Shown in pieces: positions 41,675 through 50,389 of a stretch of 64,000 bases of DNA. The DNA comes from UMGS363 sp051881815 (lineage in GTDB: Bacteria > Bacillota > Clostridia > Oscillospirales > Ruminococcaceae). Numbering within the stretch: the stretch's first letter is position 1; the number at the start of each line of letters is the position of its first letter. Below the pieces are notes generated by a model, which ran no database searches, had not been told where the DNA came from, and saw only the letters and a program-made list of their open reading frames with translations. A program made the translations under genes and the position numbers. The DNA is taken from contig JBJEQP010000083.1 of NCBI GenBank assembly GCA_051881815.1, positions 124,001-188,000 of the forward strand, written 5' to 3'.

Positions 41675-42094
41675 ATGGAAGAATTGTTTGTATATGCTTT
41701 GTTATATGTAATAGGGTATAAAAAAGCCGCTGAATATCAATATTCATTGGATAAACTCTTTCTCGACGAACCTTTAAACAAAGAACTCCTTGATTTAGAA
41801 GAAATGAAATACAAAGATGCAATGCTTCACTTGTTTCAGTTAATGCGTACTAAACCTATAAACCATGATGAATTTGGGAGATATTTAATGCGTATTCTAA
41901 AACCAATTTATCGGGAAAGTGATATTAATGATTTCGGCAAAAAAATGTGTGAATTGTGGAAGCTTCTTCCCTCTTCCATAGATAATGAAGAACCATTCCA
42001 TATATTTTGTTACGCTGATGATTGTTTGTCTTATGGAGATGAGCAGCAATGCAGAGAATTGTATGAGATAGCTTTGAATTACTATGATAAATAG
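41675..42094 (+). CDS. Hypothetical acidic protein in an accessory island
   Basis: A 139-residue, mostly helical acidic protein (MEELFVYALLYVIGYKKAAE). No domain is recognised. The gene is AT-rich and lies between tRNA-Ser and a PAP2 gene, in the same kind of island as 33-36 kb. Its size and acidity would suit an immunity protein, but this is speculation. AAGGATAAAGCT precedes the ATG. Confidence 0.65.
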   Translation: MEELFVYALLYVIGYKKAAEYQYSLDKLFLDEPLNKELLDLEEMKYKDAMLHLFQLMRTKPINHDEFGRYLMRILKPIYRESDINDFGKKMCELWKLLPSSIDNEEPFHIFCYADDCLSYGDEQQCRELYEIALNYYDK

Positions 42095-42189
42095 AATCAC
42101 AAGCAAATCGCCAAACTCCAATTTGGCAGGCTGATCCTGTGGTCTGCATGAATTCTTTCCGGACAAAAAATCGTACCGAGGATAACATA

Positions 42190-43104
42190 ATGGAAAACAA
42201 GAGAATGTTATACTGTTTCGAGATAATTTCGGCTGTATTATTGATTATTTTAATTGTTGTAGGAAGCTTTTATGATAATCAAATAGCAGAGGCATTGTAC
42301 TCACCGCAAAATTTGGCTGCGCTTATATTCACCATTGCCGGTGTGTACCTATTTTTCGGGGCGTTTGTATTTTTTATCGGTGTGCTGTGCAGTCAGCTGC
42401 TATTCTCAAAATTGAGCAGAAGGAAGAAAATCCTCTGCTGCATTATTTGCGGATATCTTGGCTTATCCACGGGAACTATCTGCTCGGCAGCCATGCTTAA
42501 TTATGAGGGCTTGGGAATGATGTTTCCTGATACCGAATTTTCATTTGGTATAATACTTTTGGTGAATATTCTCGCCGTTTATCCGCTGTTCTTCGCCGGT
42601 ATGGCGGTCAACCAAAAAAGATATGACCCTGTCGTCATAAAACGGATAATTTCTCTGCTGATCCTTCTTACAGTCGCATTCATTATCCCACAGCTTATCA
42701 AACATTGCGTTCAACGCCCAAGATATCGTATGACACTGCAGGGATATAGCGATATTGGATTTATTCCATGGTATATTCCATTTCAGAACGCAGATATTCT
42801 AATGAAGAAATACGGCATTGACAGCAATTCTTTCGGCTCCTTCCCCAGCGGTCATGCATTGTCAGCTATGCTAAACGTTATCATTTTTCCTGCATTATCG
42901 TGGGTGATCCCAAAGCTGAAGGGAAAAGAAAATCTGCTCGGACTTATCGGGAGCTTATCCTGTATTTTCATAATGATATCCCGTATGATGCTCGGCGCTC
43001 ATTACCTGAGCGATGTTTCTTTCGGAGCGCTGATAGGTATTGTTTTGTCTTTTGTCTTTTTGAAAATTCGGGAGCGAATAAGCGAAAAATCGGAAGCTGA
43101 CTGA
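42190..43104 (+). CDS. PAP2-family membrane phosphatase
   Basis: A 304-residue integral membrane protein with six or more helices. The acid-phosphatase signature is complete: KHCVQRPR (K171-R176), SFPSGHAL (219-222) and SRMMLGAHYLSDV (264-276). It probably dephosphorylates lipid phosphates such as undecaprenyl diphosphate or phosphatidic acid. ATG 42190 follows GAGGATAA. The extended N-terminal helices are longer than in minimal BcrC-type proteins. Confidence 0.88.
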   Translation: MENKRMLYCFEIISAVLLIILIVVGSFYDNQIAEALYSPQNLAALIFTIAGVYLFFGAFVFFIGVLCSQLLFSKLSRRKKILCCIICGYLGLSTGTICSAAMLNYEGLGMMFPDTEFSFGIILLVNILAVYPLFFAGMAVNQKRYDPVVIKRIISLLILLTVAFIIPQLIKHCVQRPRYRMTLQGYSDIGFIPWYIPFQNADILMKKYGIDSNSFGSFPSGHALSAMLNVIIFPALSWVIPKLKGKENLLGLIGSLSCIFIMISRMMLGAHYLSDVSFGALIGIVLSFVFLKIRERISEKSEAD

Positions 43105-43127
43105 ATTTGCACCAATGAGAACGCAAT

Positions 43128-43190
43128 CCCCGACAAATTCCAATTTATCGGGGAAATAAAATGATTGTAAAATTGGAATTTGCGGAGGTA
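43128..43190 (+). repeat. Leader repeat, diverged copy C5
   Basis: Contains CAATTTATCGGGGAAATAAA, ATGATTGTAAAATTGGAATT and then TGCGGAGG, the ribosome site of the DUF2185 gene. A similar copy, CCATTTGTCGGAAAGAAAAA then TGATTGTAAAATCGGAATTT, follows the same gene at 43602-43641. Confidence 0.72.
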
Positions 43191-43195
43191 TTTAT

Positions 43196-43597
43196 ATGGG
43201 TATATTTTCCAAGAAGGTGAATGGTAACAATAGGGAGTTTATAGATATAGAGGTTGAAAAATTAATTGATTGGAACGAGCCAAACGGAGAAGGCTGTATA
43301 GTATCCGACAGAATCACCAAAGATGGATTTAAGGTTGGATATATGTATAGAGAACAGCCTGACGATGACAGACCGGACAGTGGCTGGAGATTTATGGCAG
43401 GAAATGAAGATGATGAATATATGAATGATTCAAACAATCATCATGTGTTTGCCATCAATACAATTTGCAATTATGATAGAGATATTATTCCCTACTTGAG
43501 GTCTGAAATAGGCAGCGCATATATTAGAACAGATAATACTAAATTTGAAGTCGATGATGGGTCAAAGCCTATATTCATAGCTATGCAAAACAGATAA
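43196..43597 (+). CDS. DUF2185 protein (immunity-protein Imm33-like)
   Basis: A 133-residue protein. GCIVSDRITKDGFKVGYMYREQPDDDRPDSGWRFMAGNEDDEYM matches the DUF2185/Imm33 family, whose members often sit in polymorphic-toxin immunity islands or as stand-alone paralogues. No toxin is adjacent. GCGGAGG lies 9 bases before ATG, and near-identical repeats flank the gene on both sides. Confidence 0.85.
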   Translation: MGIFSKKVNGNNREFIDIEVEKLIDWNEPNGEGCIVSDRITKDGFKVGYMYREQPDDDRPDSGWRFMAGNEDDEYMNDSNNHHVFAINTICNYDRDIIPYLRSEIGSAYIRTDNTKFEVDDGSKPIFIAMQNR

Positions 43598-43659
43598 ATC
43601 CCCATTTGTCGGAAAGAAAAATGATTGTAAAATCGGAATTTATTTCAAAGCAAATATAA

Positions 43660-43851
43660 TACTAATCTTCAATCAACCGTAAGACTAAATCCTCGGCTAT
43701 AATAATTCCACTCTGCGTCAAACTCCTATGCAAATTAATTGCATTGCAGGGCATCAAGCCTTGCTGCGGTCGCTCTCCAAGGTAAACAAGTTTACCTAAT
43801 TGGAATTATTCTATCTGTCGGCTTTGTCTATAGAACGATTAAAGATTAGTA
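43660..43851. mobile_element. Palindromic MITE-like element, long class, copy B4 (192 bp)
   Basis: Ends TACTAATCTTCAATC and GATTAAAGATTAGTA; TAA duplicated (43657-43659, 43852-43854). In reverse orientation its core matches B2 in blocks (AGAGCGACCGCAG, AGGAGTTTGACGCAGAGTGG) with an extra palindrome GGTAAACTTGTTTACC. Confidence 0.85.
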
Positions 43852-43856
43852 TAAAA

Positions 43857-43890
43857 AAAGCTATGCAGAGAGCATCCGCATAGCTTTTAT
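43857..43890 (-). terminator. Intrinsic terminator of the phosphofructokinase gene
   Basis: AGCTATGCGGA and its partner TGCATAGCT, followed on the minus strand by TTTTTTTAT. Confidence 0.85.
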
Positions 43891-43895
43891 AATAA

Positions 43896-45110
43896 TTACT
43901 GATCCAGTCTGAAATGAACGGGAATGCCGTTTCTGTATTCGGGATGAACTTCACCCTGGATAAGCGGCAGGAAGTAGTTGAGAGCGTCTGTTGTGACGTT
44001 GTTTCCTTCCTTTGATATCCACTCGGTCGGGAATTTTTTCTCCATATTTGCGATGTCCTTTATGTCGGATGAAAGTATCTCAACTCTGTACGGGTTGTTG
44101 CTTATTCTGCGGAAGACCATCATTTTTCCGCTTTCGCCGTTCATTGCAGCTTCAACTGCTGCGCTGCCTATCTGCGCCGCTTCGTTGATATCGGTGAGCG
44201 ATGCGATATGAGAGCTGCATCTCTGCATAACGTTAAGCTCGATAGAACGAACCTTGCAGCCGATATTTGCCGCTGTAACATTTTCAAGATATTTGCCTAC
44301 GCCCGAAAGGAACTTGTGACCGAACGCATCGGTAAGCTCGGACGAGAAGCCCGTCTGTCTGTTTTCGCAGCTTATACCCTCGGAAGCCGCAACTATAACG
44401 GCCTTGTAGCGTGTCTGCGCTTCCTTTATATCGGCAAGGAACTTATCGGTCGAAAACGGCGCTTCGGGAAGATAGATAAGGTGCGGCGCAGGTTCGCCGT
44501 TGGCACGGAGCACACAGGAAGAAGCTGTGAGCCAGCCTGCATCTCTGCCCATGATCTCTACGATAGTGACCGACGGGATAGAGTAAACACGGCTGTCACG
44601 GATGATCTCCTGGAGAGTTGCAGCAACATATTTTGCCGCAGAGCCAAAGCCGGGAGTATGGTCGGTGTTCATAACGTCATTGTCGATCGTCTTCGGAACG
44701 CCGATGACCTTTATATCAATTCCTGTTTCCTTAAAATATGCGTCAAGCTTCATAACGGTGTCCATCGAGTCGTTTCCGCCGATGTAAAAAAATGCTTTTA
44801 TGTCATGCTCTCTGAAATTAGCGGCGATCTTTTCATAGTCGGAGCTGTCCTCATTGTAGTCCTTGAGCTTATAGCGGCAGGAACCGAGGATAGTTGACGG
44901 CGTCTTTTTAAGAAGGTCAATATCATATTCCGAGGTTAGTATCTTTGTAAGGTCGATAAAATTGCCTTTTATAGCTCCCTCAATGCCGTTTATCGAGCCA
45001 TAGATCCCGTCAATATCACGGCAGGACGATGCACCCGAAAAAACGCCCGAAAGAGATGAATTTATAGCGGCGGTCGGTCCGCCCGACTGTGCAACTGCTA
45101 TGTTAAACAT
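43896..45110 (-). CDS. 6-phosphofructokinase, pyrophosphate-dependent type
   Basis: A 404-residue PfkA-family enzyme. GGNDS (111-115) carries Asp where ATP-dependent enzymes have Gly, and PKTIDND (139-145) has Lys instead of Gly, the two substitutions that mark PPi-dependent enzymes; catalytic TID is 141-143. It makes fructose 1,6-bisphosphate reversibly with pyrophosphate. ATG 45110 follows GGAGG. Divergent from pyruvate kinase across a 311-base gap that holds the pyk promoter and, on the minus strand, TATAAT sequences; I see no other gene there. Confidence 0.9.
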   Translation of the reverse strand: MFNIAVAQSGGPTAAINSSLSGVFSGASSCRDIDGIYGSINGIEGAIKGNFIDLTKILTSEYDIDLLKKTPSTILGSCRYKLKDYNEDSSDYEKIAANFREHDIKAFFYIGGNDSMDTVMKLDAYFKETGIDIKVIGVPKTIDNDVMNTDHTPGFGSAAKYVAATLQEIIRDSRVYSIPSVTIVEIMGRDAGWLTASSCVLRANGEPAPHLIYLPEAPFSTDKFLADIKEAQTRYKAVIVAASEGISCENRQTGFSSELTDAFGHKFLSGVGKYLENVTAANIGCKVRSIELNVMQRCSSHIASLTDINEAAQIGSAAVEAAMNGESGKMMVFRRISNNPYRVEILSSDIKDIANMEKKFPTEWISKEGNNVTTDALNYFLPLIQGEVHPEYRNGIPVHFRLDQ

Positions 45111-45303
45111 AGAATTAACCTCCACTTTATTCAGAAAATTGATTTTATTATTTATAATAATTATATCATACCGTGTTTTTCGTTTCCATATCCAAAAACG
45201 ACAGTATTTTCGTCACTTTTCGGCGAATTTTTTCTTCATTTGTGCAGTAATGGTTTTCAGAAAACGTATTCATAGATCTTTTAAAGAATATGTATTTTAT
45301 GTA

Positions 45304-45332
45304 TTGATTTTTATGAATAAATCGGTTAGAAT
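45304..45332 (+). promoter_or_regulatory. Promoter of pyk
   Basis: TTGATT (45304-45309) and TAGAAT (45327-45332) with 17-bp spacing. Confidence 0.6.
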
Positions 45333-45383
45333 ATATACTGGGATAAGTTTTGATTTTATCTTAAAACTTGATACTTATACGAG

Positions 45384-45413
45384 AGGAGGCACACGCTTTC
45401 CAAAACAAGCGTG
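45384..45413 (+). promoter_or_regulatory. Distant ribosome site with an intervening hairpin before pyk
   Basis: AGGAGG (45384-45389) lies 32 bases before the ATG at 45422. Between them CACGCTT (45392-45398) and AAGCGTG (45407-45413) form a 7-bp stem; if it folds, the remaining gap is about 10 bases, a normal spacing. Confidence 0.65.
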
Positions 45414-45421
45414 GTCAAATT

Positions 45422-46843
45422 ATGAGAAAAACAAAGATTGTCTGTACAATAGGTCCTGCAACGGACGATGACAAAATTCTCCGTGAAATGATGCTTTCGG
45501 GCATGGACGTTGCACGTTTCAACTTTTCACACGGAGATTATGAGATACACAAGCGCCGCTTTGAACAGGTCACACGCCTTCGCAATGAGCTCGGTCTGCC
45601 TATCGCAACGATGCTTGATACAAAGGGTCCCGAAATAAGACTCGGTAAGTTCGTTGACGACAAGCCTGTCAACATCGCCGACGGCGATACGATCACTCTT
45701 ACGACAATTGAATGTGAATGTACAGCCGAAAAAGCATACATCAACTTCAAAAATCTGCCGAAGGATGTCAGCATCGGCACATCAATACTTGTCAATGACG
45801 GTGCAGTTGAGCTCAAAGCCGAAAAGATCACCGAAACCGATATCGTCTGCACAGTCATTCACGGCGGAACACTTTCCAACAACAAGGGTATAAACGTCCC
45901 CGGAGTTGAGCTTTCAATGCCGTATCTTTCCGAGCGTGATATGAACGACCTTGAATTCGGCGCAAAGATGGGCTTTGACTTTATCGCAGCTTCGTTTGTG
46001 CGTTCCTCCGCCGATATAAATTATCTTAAAAAATTCACCAAGAGCCTCGGCTGGACAACTCCGAGAATAATCTCCAAGATCGAAAACATGGACGGCGTAA
46101 ACAACATTGACGAGATCATCGACGTTTCCGACGGCATTATGGTCGCAAGAGGCGACATGGGCGTTGAGATCCCGTTTGAGCAGATACCTGCTATCCAGAA
46201 GGAGATCATCGAAAAGGGATATATGAGCGGCAAGCAGGTCATCACCGCAACACAGATGCTCGAATCAATGATAACCAACCTCCGCCCGACAAGAGCAGAG
46301 ATCACCGATGTTGCAAATGCTATCTATGACGGCACCTCCGCAATAATGCTTTCCGGAGAAACAGCCGCAGGCAAGCACCCCGTTGAAGCAGTAAAAACAA
46401 TGGCTCTCATTGCCGAAACTACCGAAAAGGACATCAACTATATTGCCCGTCTTTCAAAACGTCCTATACAGAAGGGCATCGACAGCACGAACGCTATCGC
46501 TCACGCAGCCGTTACGACCGCTCACGACCTCGGTGCAAAGGCTGTCATCACGGTCACTAAATCGGGTTCGACCGCAAAAAACATCTCAAAGTACCGTCCG
46601 ATCTGCATGATAATCGGCTGTACTCCCGATGAAACAGTTCTCCGCCAGATGAGTTTGAGCTGGGGCGTTGTTCCTGTAAAGATGGACGAAAAGAACAGCA
46701 CCGACGAGCTTTTCTGCGCCGCTATCGAAGCTGCAAAGGAACACAGACTTGTTAAAGAAAACGATGTTGTCGTTATCACCGCAGGGATCCCTCTCGGCGT
46801 TGCAGGCAAAACCAATATGCTCAAAATAGATACAATAAAATAA
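45422..46843 (+). CDS. pyk: Pyruvate kinase
   Basis: A 473-residue pyruvate kinase: RKTKIVCTIGPA at the start, MLDTKGPEIRLG, the catalytic loop ISKIENMDGVNNIDEI, VARGDMGVEIP, and MLESMITNLRPTRAEITDVANAI. It has the standard A, B and C domains and lacks the extra PEP-utilising domain seen in Bacillus enzymes. It converts PEP and ADP to pyruvate and ATP. Start ATG 45422 matches the family; its ribosome site is unusually placed (see hairpin entry). A palindromic element follows the stop codon directly. Confidence 0.95.
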   Translation: MRKTKIVCTIGPATDDDKILREMMLSGMDVARFNFSHGDYEIHKRRFEQVTRLRNELGLPIATMLDTKGPEIRLGKFVDDKPVNIADGDTITLTTIECECTAEKAYINFKNLPKDVSIGTSILVNDGAVELKAEKITETDIVCTVIHGGTLSNNKGINVPGVELSMPYLSERDMNDLEFGAKMGFDFIAASFVRSSADINYLKKFTKSLGWTTPRIISKIENMDGVNNIDEIIDVSDGIMVARGDMGVEIPFEQIPAIQKEIIEKGYMSGKQVITATQMLESMITNLRPTRAEITDVANAIYDGTSAIMLSGETAAGKHPVEAVKTMALIAETTEKDINYIARLSKRPIQKGIDSTNAIAHAAVTTAHDLGAKAVITVTKSGSTAKNISKYRPICMIIGCTPDETVLRQMSLSWGVVPVKMDEKNSTDELFCAAIEAAKEHRLVKENDVVVITAGIPLGVAGKTNMLKIDTIK

Positions 46844-47007
46844 GGGGTTCTCTAAAAACCGGGACTCGAGCAAATTTTCGTATTTGACTTATATCAGCTA
46901 CAAGGCATCAAACCGCAGTAATACTTGATGTATTACAAGGTTTGATAACGCAGCAGATGATATAAGTCATAGAAAATTTGCCGAGAAGGAGGTTTTTAGA
47001 GGTTCCC
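46844..47007. mobile_element. Long imperfect palindrome after pyk (type D element)
   Basis: Ends GGGGTTCTCTAAAAACC (from 46844) and GGTTTTTAGAGGTTCCC (to about 47007); further arms GCAAATTTTC..GACTTATATCA and TGATATAAGTC..GAAAATTTGC. ATAA borders both ends. Single ends of the same sequence occur at 17558-17572 and 59806-59818. Confidence 0.7.
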
Positions 47008-47017
47008 ATAATAACGA

Positions 47018-47053
47018 AAATGGACCCGGCATTTTTACCGAGTCCATATTTTT
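47018..47053. terminator. Bidirectional terminator between pyk and DUF342 gene
   Basis: ATGGACCCGG pairs with CCGAGTCCAT (one mismatch or wobble) around CATTTTTA, with T-rich flanks on both strands. Confidence 0.75.
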
Positions 47054-47056
47054 GTA

Positions 47057-48448
47057 TCAATAAGGCATTGCCGAGATCTCACCGTCCTGACCGATAGAGA
47101 TCATGCTGTGCGCATATTCCATATCAGCCTTGAAAACATTATCGTTGATAGTGATCTTTGTGCCGGGATAAACATAGCCCTTGCAGCGCACCCAGAGCTG
47201 CTGCTTGGTGCTTAAATAAACGTTTATCTCTTCGATACGCTTTGTACTCGACTTGATCTCAACATTCAGCAGAACACGCTGTCTTACCGCAGTTGCAAGC
47301 ATTTCTTCCTTGTCTTCGGGCAGCTTGTGAAGTTCCTTTTTCTTTTCATTGAGGAAGTTTACTATCATTGTAAGGTCTTCTATCTTCTTCTGTGCAGCGG
47401 CGATCTTCATTTCAAGCTGAACCTTTTCGTCGGCAAGAATAGCATTGTCGCCGAGGGTAATATCAGTCGGAGTATAATTCTTTGAACCGATATTAGAAGC
47501 TTCGAGCGAATTGAGGATAGTATATTTTCCGCCGATGATGCTTCCGTTGCTCGCCTTAGTTATAAGCTCGCCTGCGCAGTAGATATCGCATATAACGTAG
47601 TTCTGTGCGGAGATGTTTCCGTCGCAGTTGATGGTGCTTCGCTCGCAGAAGAGAGCACTTACATTGCCGTGGCAGGTTATCTTTGCAAAAACGCAGCCCT
47701 GCTTGATCGTGATATCTCCGCCTGCTTCAAGAGTTGCACCGTTGACTTCGCCCGAAACGGAGATGTTCGTGGTTGAAGAAACCTTGAAGCCTTCGCAGAC
47801 ATTTCCCTTTATAATAACATCGCCGATGAAGCTGATATTTCCGACCGATGCGTCAACATCTCCGTTGATAATAACGGTAGTATCGACAGAAAATGTGTTG
47901 TTTTTGAAAACGAGCTGACCGTCAACAGCGGCAACAACGTGCAGACCGTCCTCGGTTATCTTTGTGTTGGTACCAACCGTGAACTGTGCCTTTTTGCCGG
48001 GATACTGATTGATCTTTCCGCCTCGGACGTCAACGCCGGGTTCACCCTCGGTCGGGAGAGTGATATCAGCGATAACATCGCCCGTGCGGATAACTCTTAT
48101 AAGTCCGAGATCCCTGTAGTCAACGAAGCCTTTTTCGTTCTCGGTAGGTGCAGCTTCGACCTTTTTATCGAATTTATATGTTATCGAACCGCTCTTGCCG
48201 TCGATGGGCAGCTGTGCAACAGCAATGCAAAGCTTCTGTGAGTATTTCTCCTCTTCTGCGATCATCTGAATGACATCCTCACGCAGACCGAAAACAACAT
48301 TGCTCGCCTTCAATGCGGCTTTTATGCCGTCAACTGTCACGCCTTTTCCCGTGCCTGACGGAGGGGTTATGAAAATAAACGCTTCTTTGTTTCCGGGCGA
48401 AACCGAAACATCATATTTGCAGTCAACATTCGCAATAATATCTGCCAT
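47057..48448 (-). CDS. DUF342 (FapA-like) polymerising beta-helix protein
   Basis: A 463-residue DUF342 protein. The N-terminal domain (IKAALKASNVVFGLREDVIQ) is followed by a right-handed beta-helix (about 190-330, with alternating GDV/GNV steps such as INGDVDASVGNISFIGDVII) and a C-terminal coiled coil (345-400) plus small domain. Relatives include FapA, which directs flagellin or membrane-associated gene expression; here no flagellar genes are seen. First of a three-gene run in reverse order: GH25, epimerase, DUF342. Confidence 0.88.
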   Translation of the reverse strand: MADIIANVDCKYDVSVSPGNKEAFIFITPPSGTGKGVTVDGIKAALKASNVVFGLREDVIQMIAEEEKYSQKLCIAVAQLPIDGKSGSITYKFDKKVEAAPTENEKGFVDYRDLGLIRVIRTGDVIADITLPTEGEPGVDVRGGKINQYPGKKAQFTVGTNTKITEDGLHVVAAVDGQLVFKNNTFSVDTTVIINGDVDASVGNISFIGDVIIKGNVCEGFKVSSTTNISVSGEVNGATLEAGGDITIKQGCVFAKITCHGNVSALFCERSTINCDGNISAQNYVICDIYCAGELITKASNGSIIGGKYTILNSLEASNIGSKNYTPTDITLGDNAILADEKVQLEMKIAAAQKKIEDLTMIVNFLNEKKKELHKLPEDKEEMLATAVRQRVLLNVEIKSSTKRIEEINVYLSTKQQLWVRCKGYVYPGTKITINDNVFKADMEYAHSMISIGQDGEISAMPY

Positions 48449-48467
48449 CTTTATCTCCTTTCTCGGT

Positions 48468-49331
48468 TCATCCGATGCTCACAGTAAATGCAAACGAATA
48501 TTTTTCGCTCGGCATAAGCTTTTTCGCATCGGGCATCTCTGTAAGTTCGGTCACACCGCTTACATAAACGGGAACGCTCGACCAGGGTTCAAGACAGACG
48601 AAATCTGCCGCTTCGGTCTTTTCCCTATCCTCAAACCAGGACGACCATACAGCTATACAGCCGCTGTTATCGTATGAAAGTCTGATCCTGTAATCATGAG
48701 TTTTGCTTGCAAGAGCGACCCACGAGGAGTTAGGCTTATCCTTCATAAAAACATCATTTTTGAAAAGATCGTGTTCAAGCGGGACCTTGTTTGCGCCGTT
48801 AAGGATAACGTCGTTCTCGTTTCGGGCAATGTTCTCGTTCTTTTCAAATTCAACATAATAGTCTGTAAAGCTTTCATCATCGCTTACAGGACAGCGGAAT
48901 GCAGGATGTCCGCCGAGGAAGAAATACATCGGCTTGTCATCCTTGTTTTCGGCTGTATATGTAACCTTGAGCGTGTTTCCGTCAAGGGAATAGCTTGCAT
49001 AAAGTCCGAATTTATACGGATATATCTTTAGGGTTTCCTCACTGTATCCGAGGAAGAATTCCGCAGAGCCTTCCTTTGCATATAAAAGCTCAAATTCGCA
49101 GTCGCGCGCAAAGCCGTGGTTGGAAAGAGCATATTCTTTTCCCCCGACGGTGTATTTTTTGGAAGCGGTATTGCATATAAACGGGAAAAGAACGGGAGCG
49201 TGACGCTTCCACACCTTTTCATCGGCCTGCCAGAGATATTCCGTGTCGTTGCGATCCTTTACGGAATGAAGCTCTGCACCGAATGTATCTATCGTTACCT
49301 TTAAAATATCGGAGGATATAGTTGTAAGCAT
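48468..49331 (-). CDS. Aldose 1-epimerase family protein
   Basis: A 287-residue galactose mutarotase-like beta-sandwich protein of the YphB/LacX type: DTFGAELHSVKDRNDTEYLWQAD near the start, the histidine of SNHGFARDCEF, GGHPAFRCP, and a C-terminal ACLEPWSSVP-like stretch (VCLEPWSSVPVYV). It should interconvert anomers of a sugar or hexose-6-phosphate. Gaps to the neighbours are 19 and 14 bases, so it is cotranscribed with them. Confidence 0.9.
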   Translation of the reverse strand: MLTTISSDILKVTIDTFGAELHSVKDRNDTEYLWQADEKVWKRHAPVLFPFICNTASKKYTVGGKEYALSNHGFARDCEFELLYAKEGSAEFFLGYSEETLKIYPYKFGLYASYSLDGNTLKVTYTAENKDDKPMYFFLGGHPAFRCPVSDDESFTDYYVEFEKNENIARNENDVILNGANKVPLEHDLFKNDVFMKDKPNSSWVALASKTHDYRIRLSYDNSGCIAVWSSWFEDREKTEAADFVCLEPWSSVPVYVSGVTELTEMPDAKKLMPSEKYSFAFTVSIG

Positions 49332-49345
49332 AAAATTTTCTCCTT

Positions 49346-50389
49346 TTATTCAAAATCTGCGTTGTCATGCTTGACTTCTTCGGCGGCATAATCGACAAAG
49401 CTTATGTTCATATCAACATATCCGTTGATACCATCGACCCTGCCGTCGCTTGCATATTGCCACATCTGAAGCTCATACGGATAGCTCGGAGGGTTATGAC
49501 CGTCCTTGTACTCGACATACCAGAAATCGTAAGCACTGAGCGTTTGCATATCATATTTTGTAAGCGCCATTTTGAGATTGCTGTAAAGCATCGCCGTATA
49601 ACCTCGGTCGGTTATCTCACTGCAGAAAGCGGCTGCGCACTTATTGAGGGTTTCGGCAGTCGTTCCGAGCGTTCTCGCACCGCTGTCTTCGGGCAGCTCC
49701 CAGTCGAAAACAACAGGATATTTTATATCACAGTCCTTTATTAGCTCGCAGACATAGACCGCTTCCTCACGGGCTTCGGCTTCGCTTATCGCCTGAGAAT
49801 AGAAGTAAACGCCAACATCTATCCCTGCCGCCCGTGCTCCTTTTATGTAGCTTTCGGAAAGCTCATCACGGTGCATGATCCCCTGCTCATAGCCTCGGTA
49901 GCCTATCCTTATCATCGCAAAATCAATGCCGTCCGCCGCTACCTTTTCCCAGTCTATCTCACCCTGATGATAGGAAACATCAATGCCTGTTTTCGATACA
50001 GCCTCACCGTTTTCATAATATGTATATCGGCTGCGGTCGTCAAGCTCCAGTCCCGACCAGTCGAGCGTGTTCAGCGGCACTCCTTCAAGGGGCGCCACAA
50101 AAATTTCGCCGTAAATGTCATTATGATAAAGCATATTATCATCTGCTTCGGTATATTCGTCAACGTTGGTGTTCATCGCAGCTATATATTCTTCACTCTC
50201 GGCAAGCCGACGGGCAAGCTCATCAACGCTGTTTTGAAGCTTTATCACCATTGAGAACAGCACGATAACAAGCACAAGAATAACTGCAAAAAGCAGAGCG
50301 GCTATCAGCCGAACGTTAAGACCTTTATTCTTTTTAACGGCAGACTCGTTCTCGGGCACGGGGTTATTAGTGATGTTGCTTTCTATCAT
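49346..50389 (-). CDS. Membrane-anchored GH25 lysozyme (muramidase)
   Basis: A 347-residue protein with a cytoplasmic tail, a membrane anchor (about 27-48), a linker and a GH25 catalytic domain (135-335). Catalytic acidic residues D137 (GIDVSYHQGEIDW), D229 and E231 (VFDWE) are present. It cleaves the N-acetylmuramic acid to N-acetylglucosamine bond in peptidoglycan, so it is probably involved in wall remodelling. Start ATG 50389 follows AAAGGAAG. Confidence 0.92.
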   Translation of the reverse strand: MIESNITNNPVPENESAVKKNKGLNVRLIAALLFAVILVLVIVLFSMVIKLQNSVDELARRLAESEEYIAAMNTNVDEYTEADDNMLYHNDIYGEIFVAPLEGVPLNTLDWSGLELDDRSRYTYYENGEAVSKTGIDVSYHQGEIDWEKVAADGIDFAMIRIGYRGYEQGIMHRDELSESYIKGARAAGIDVGVYFYSQAISEAEAREEAVYVCELIKDCDIKYPVVFDWELPEDSGARTLGTTAETLNKCAAAFCSEITDRGYTAMLYSNLKMALTKYDMQTLSAYDFWYVEYKDGHNPPSYPYELQMWQYASDGRVDGINGYVDMNISFVDYAAEEVKHDNADFE

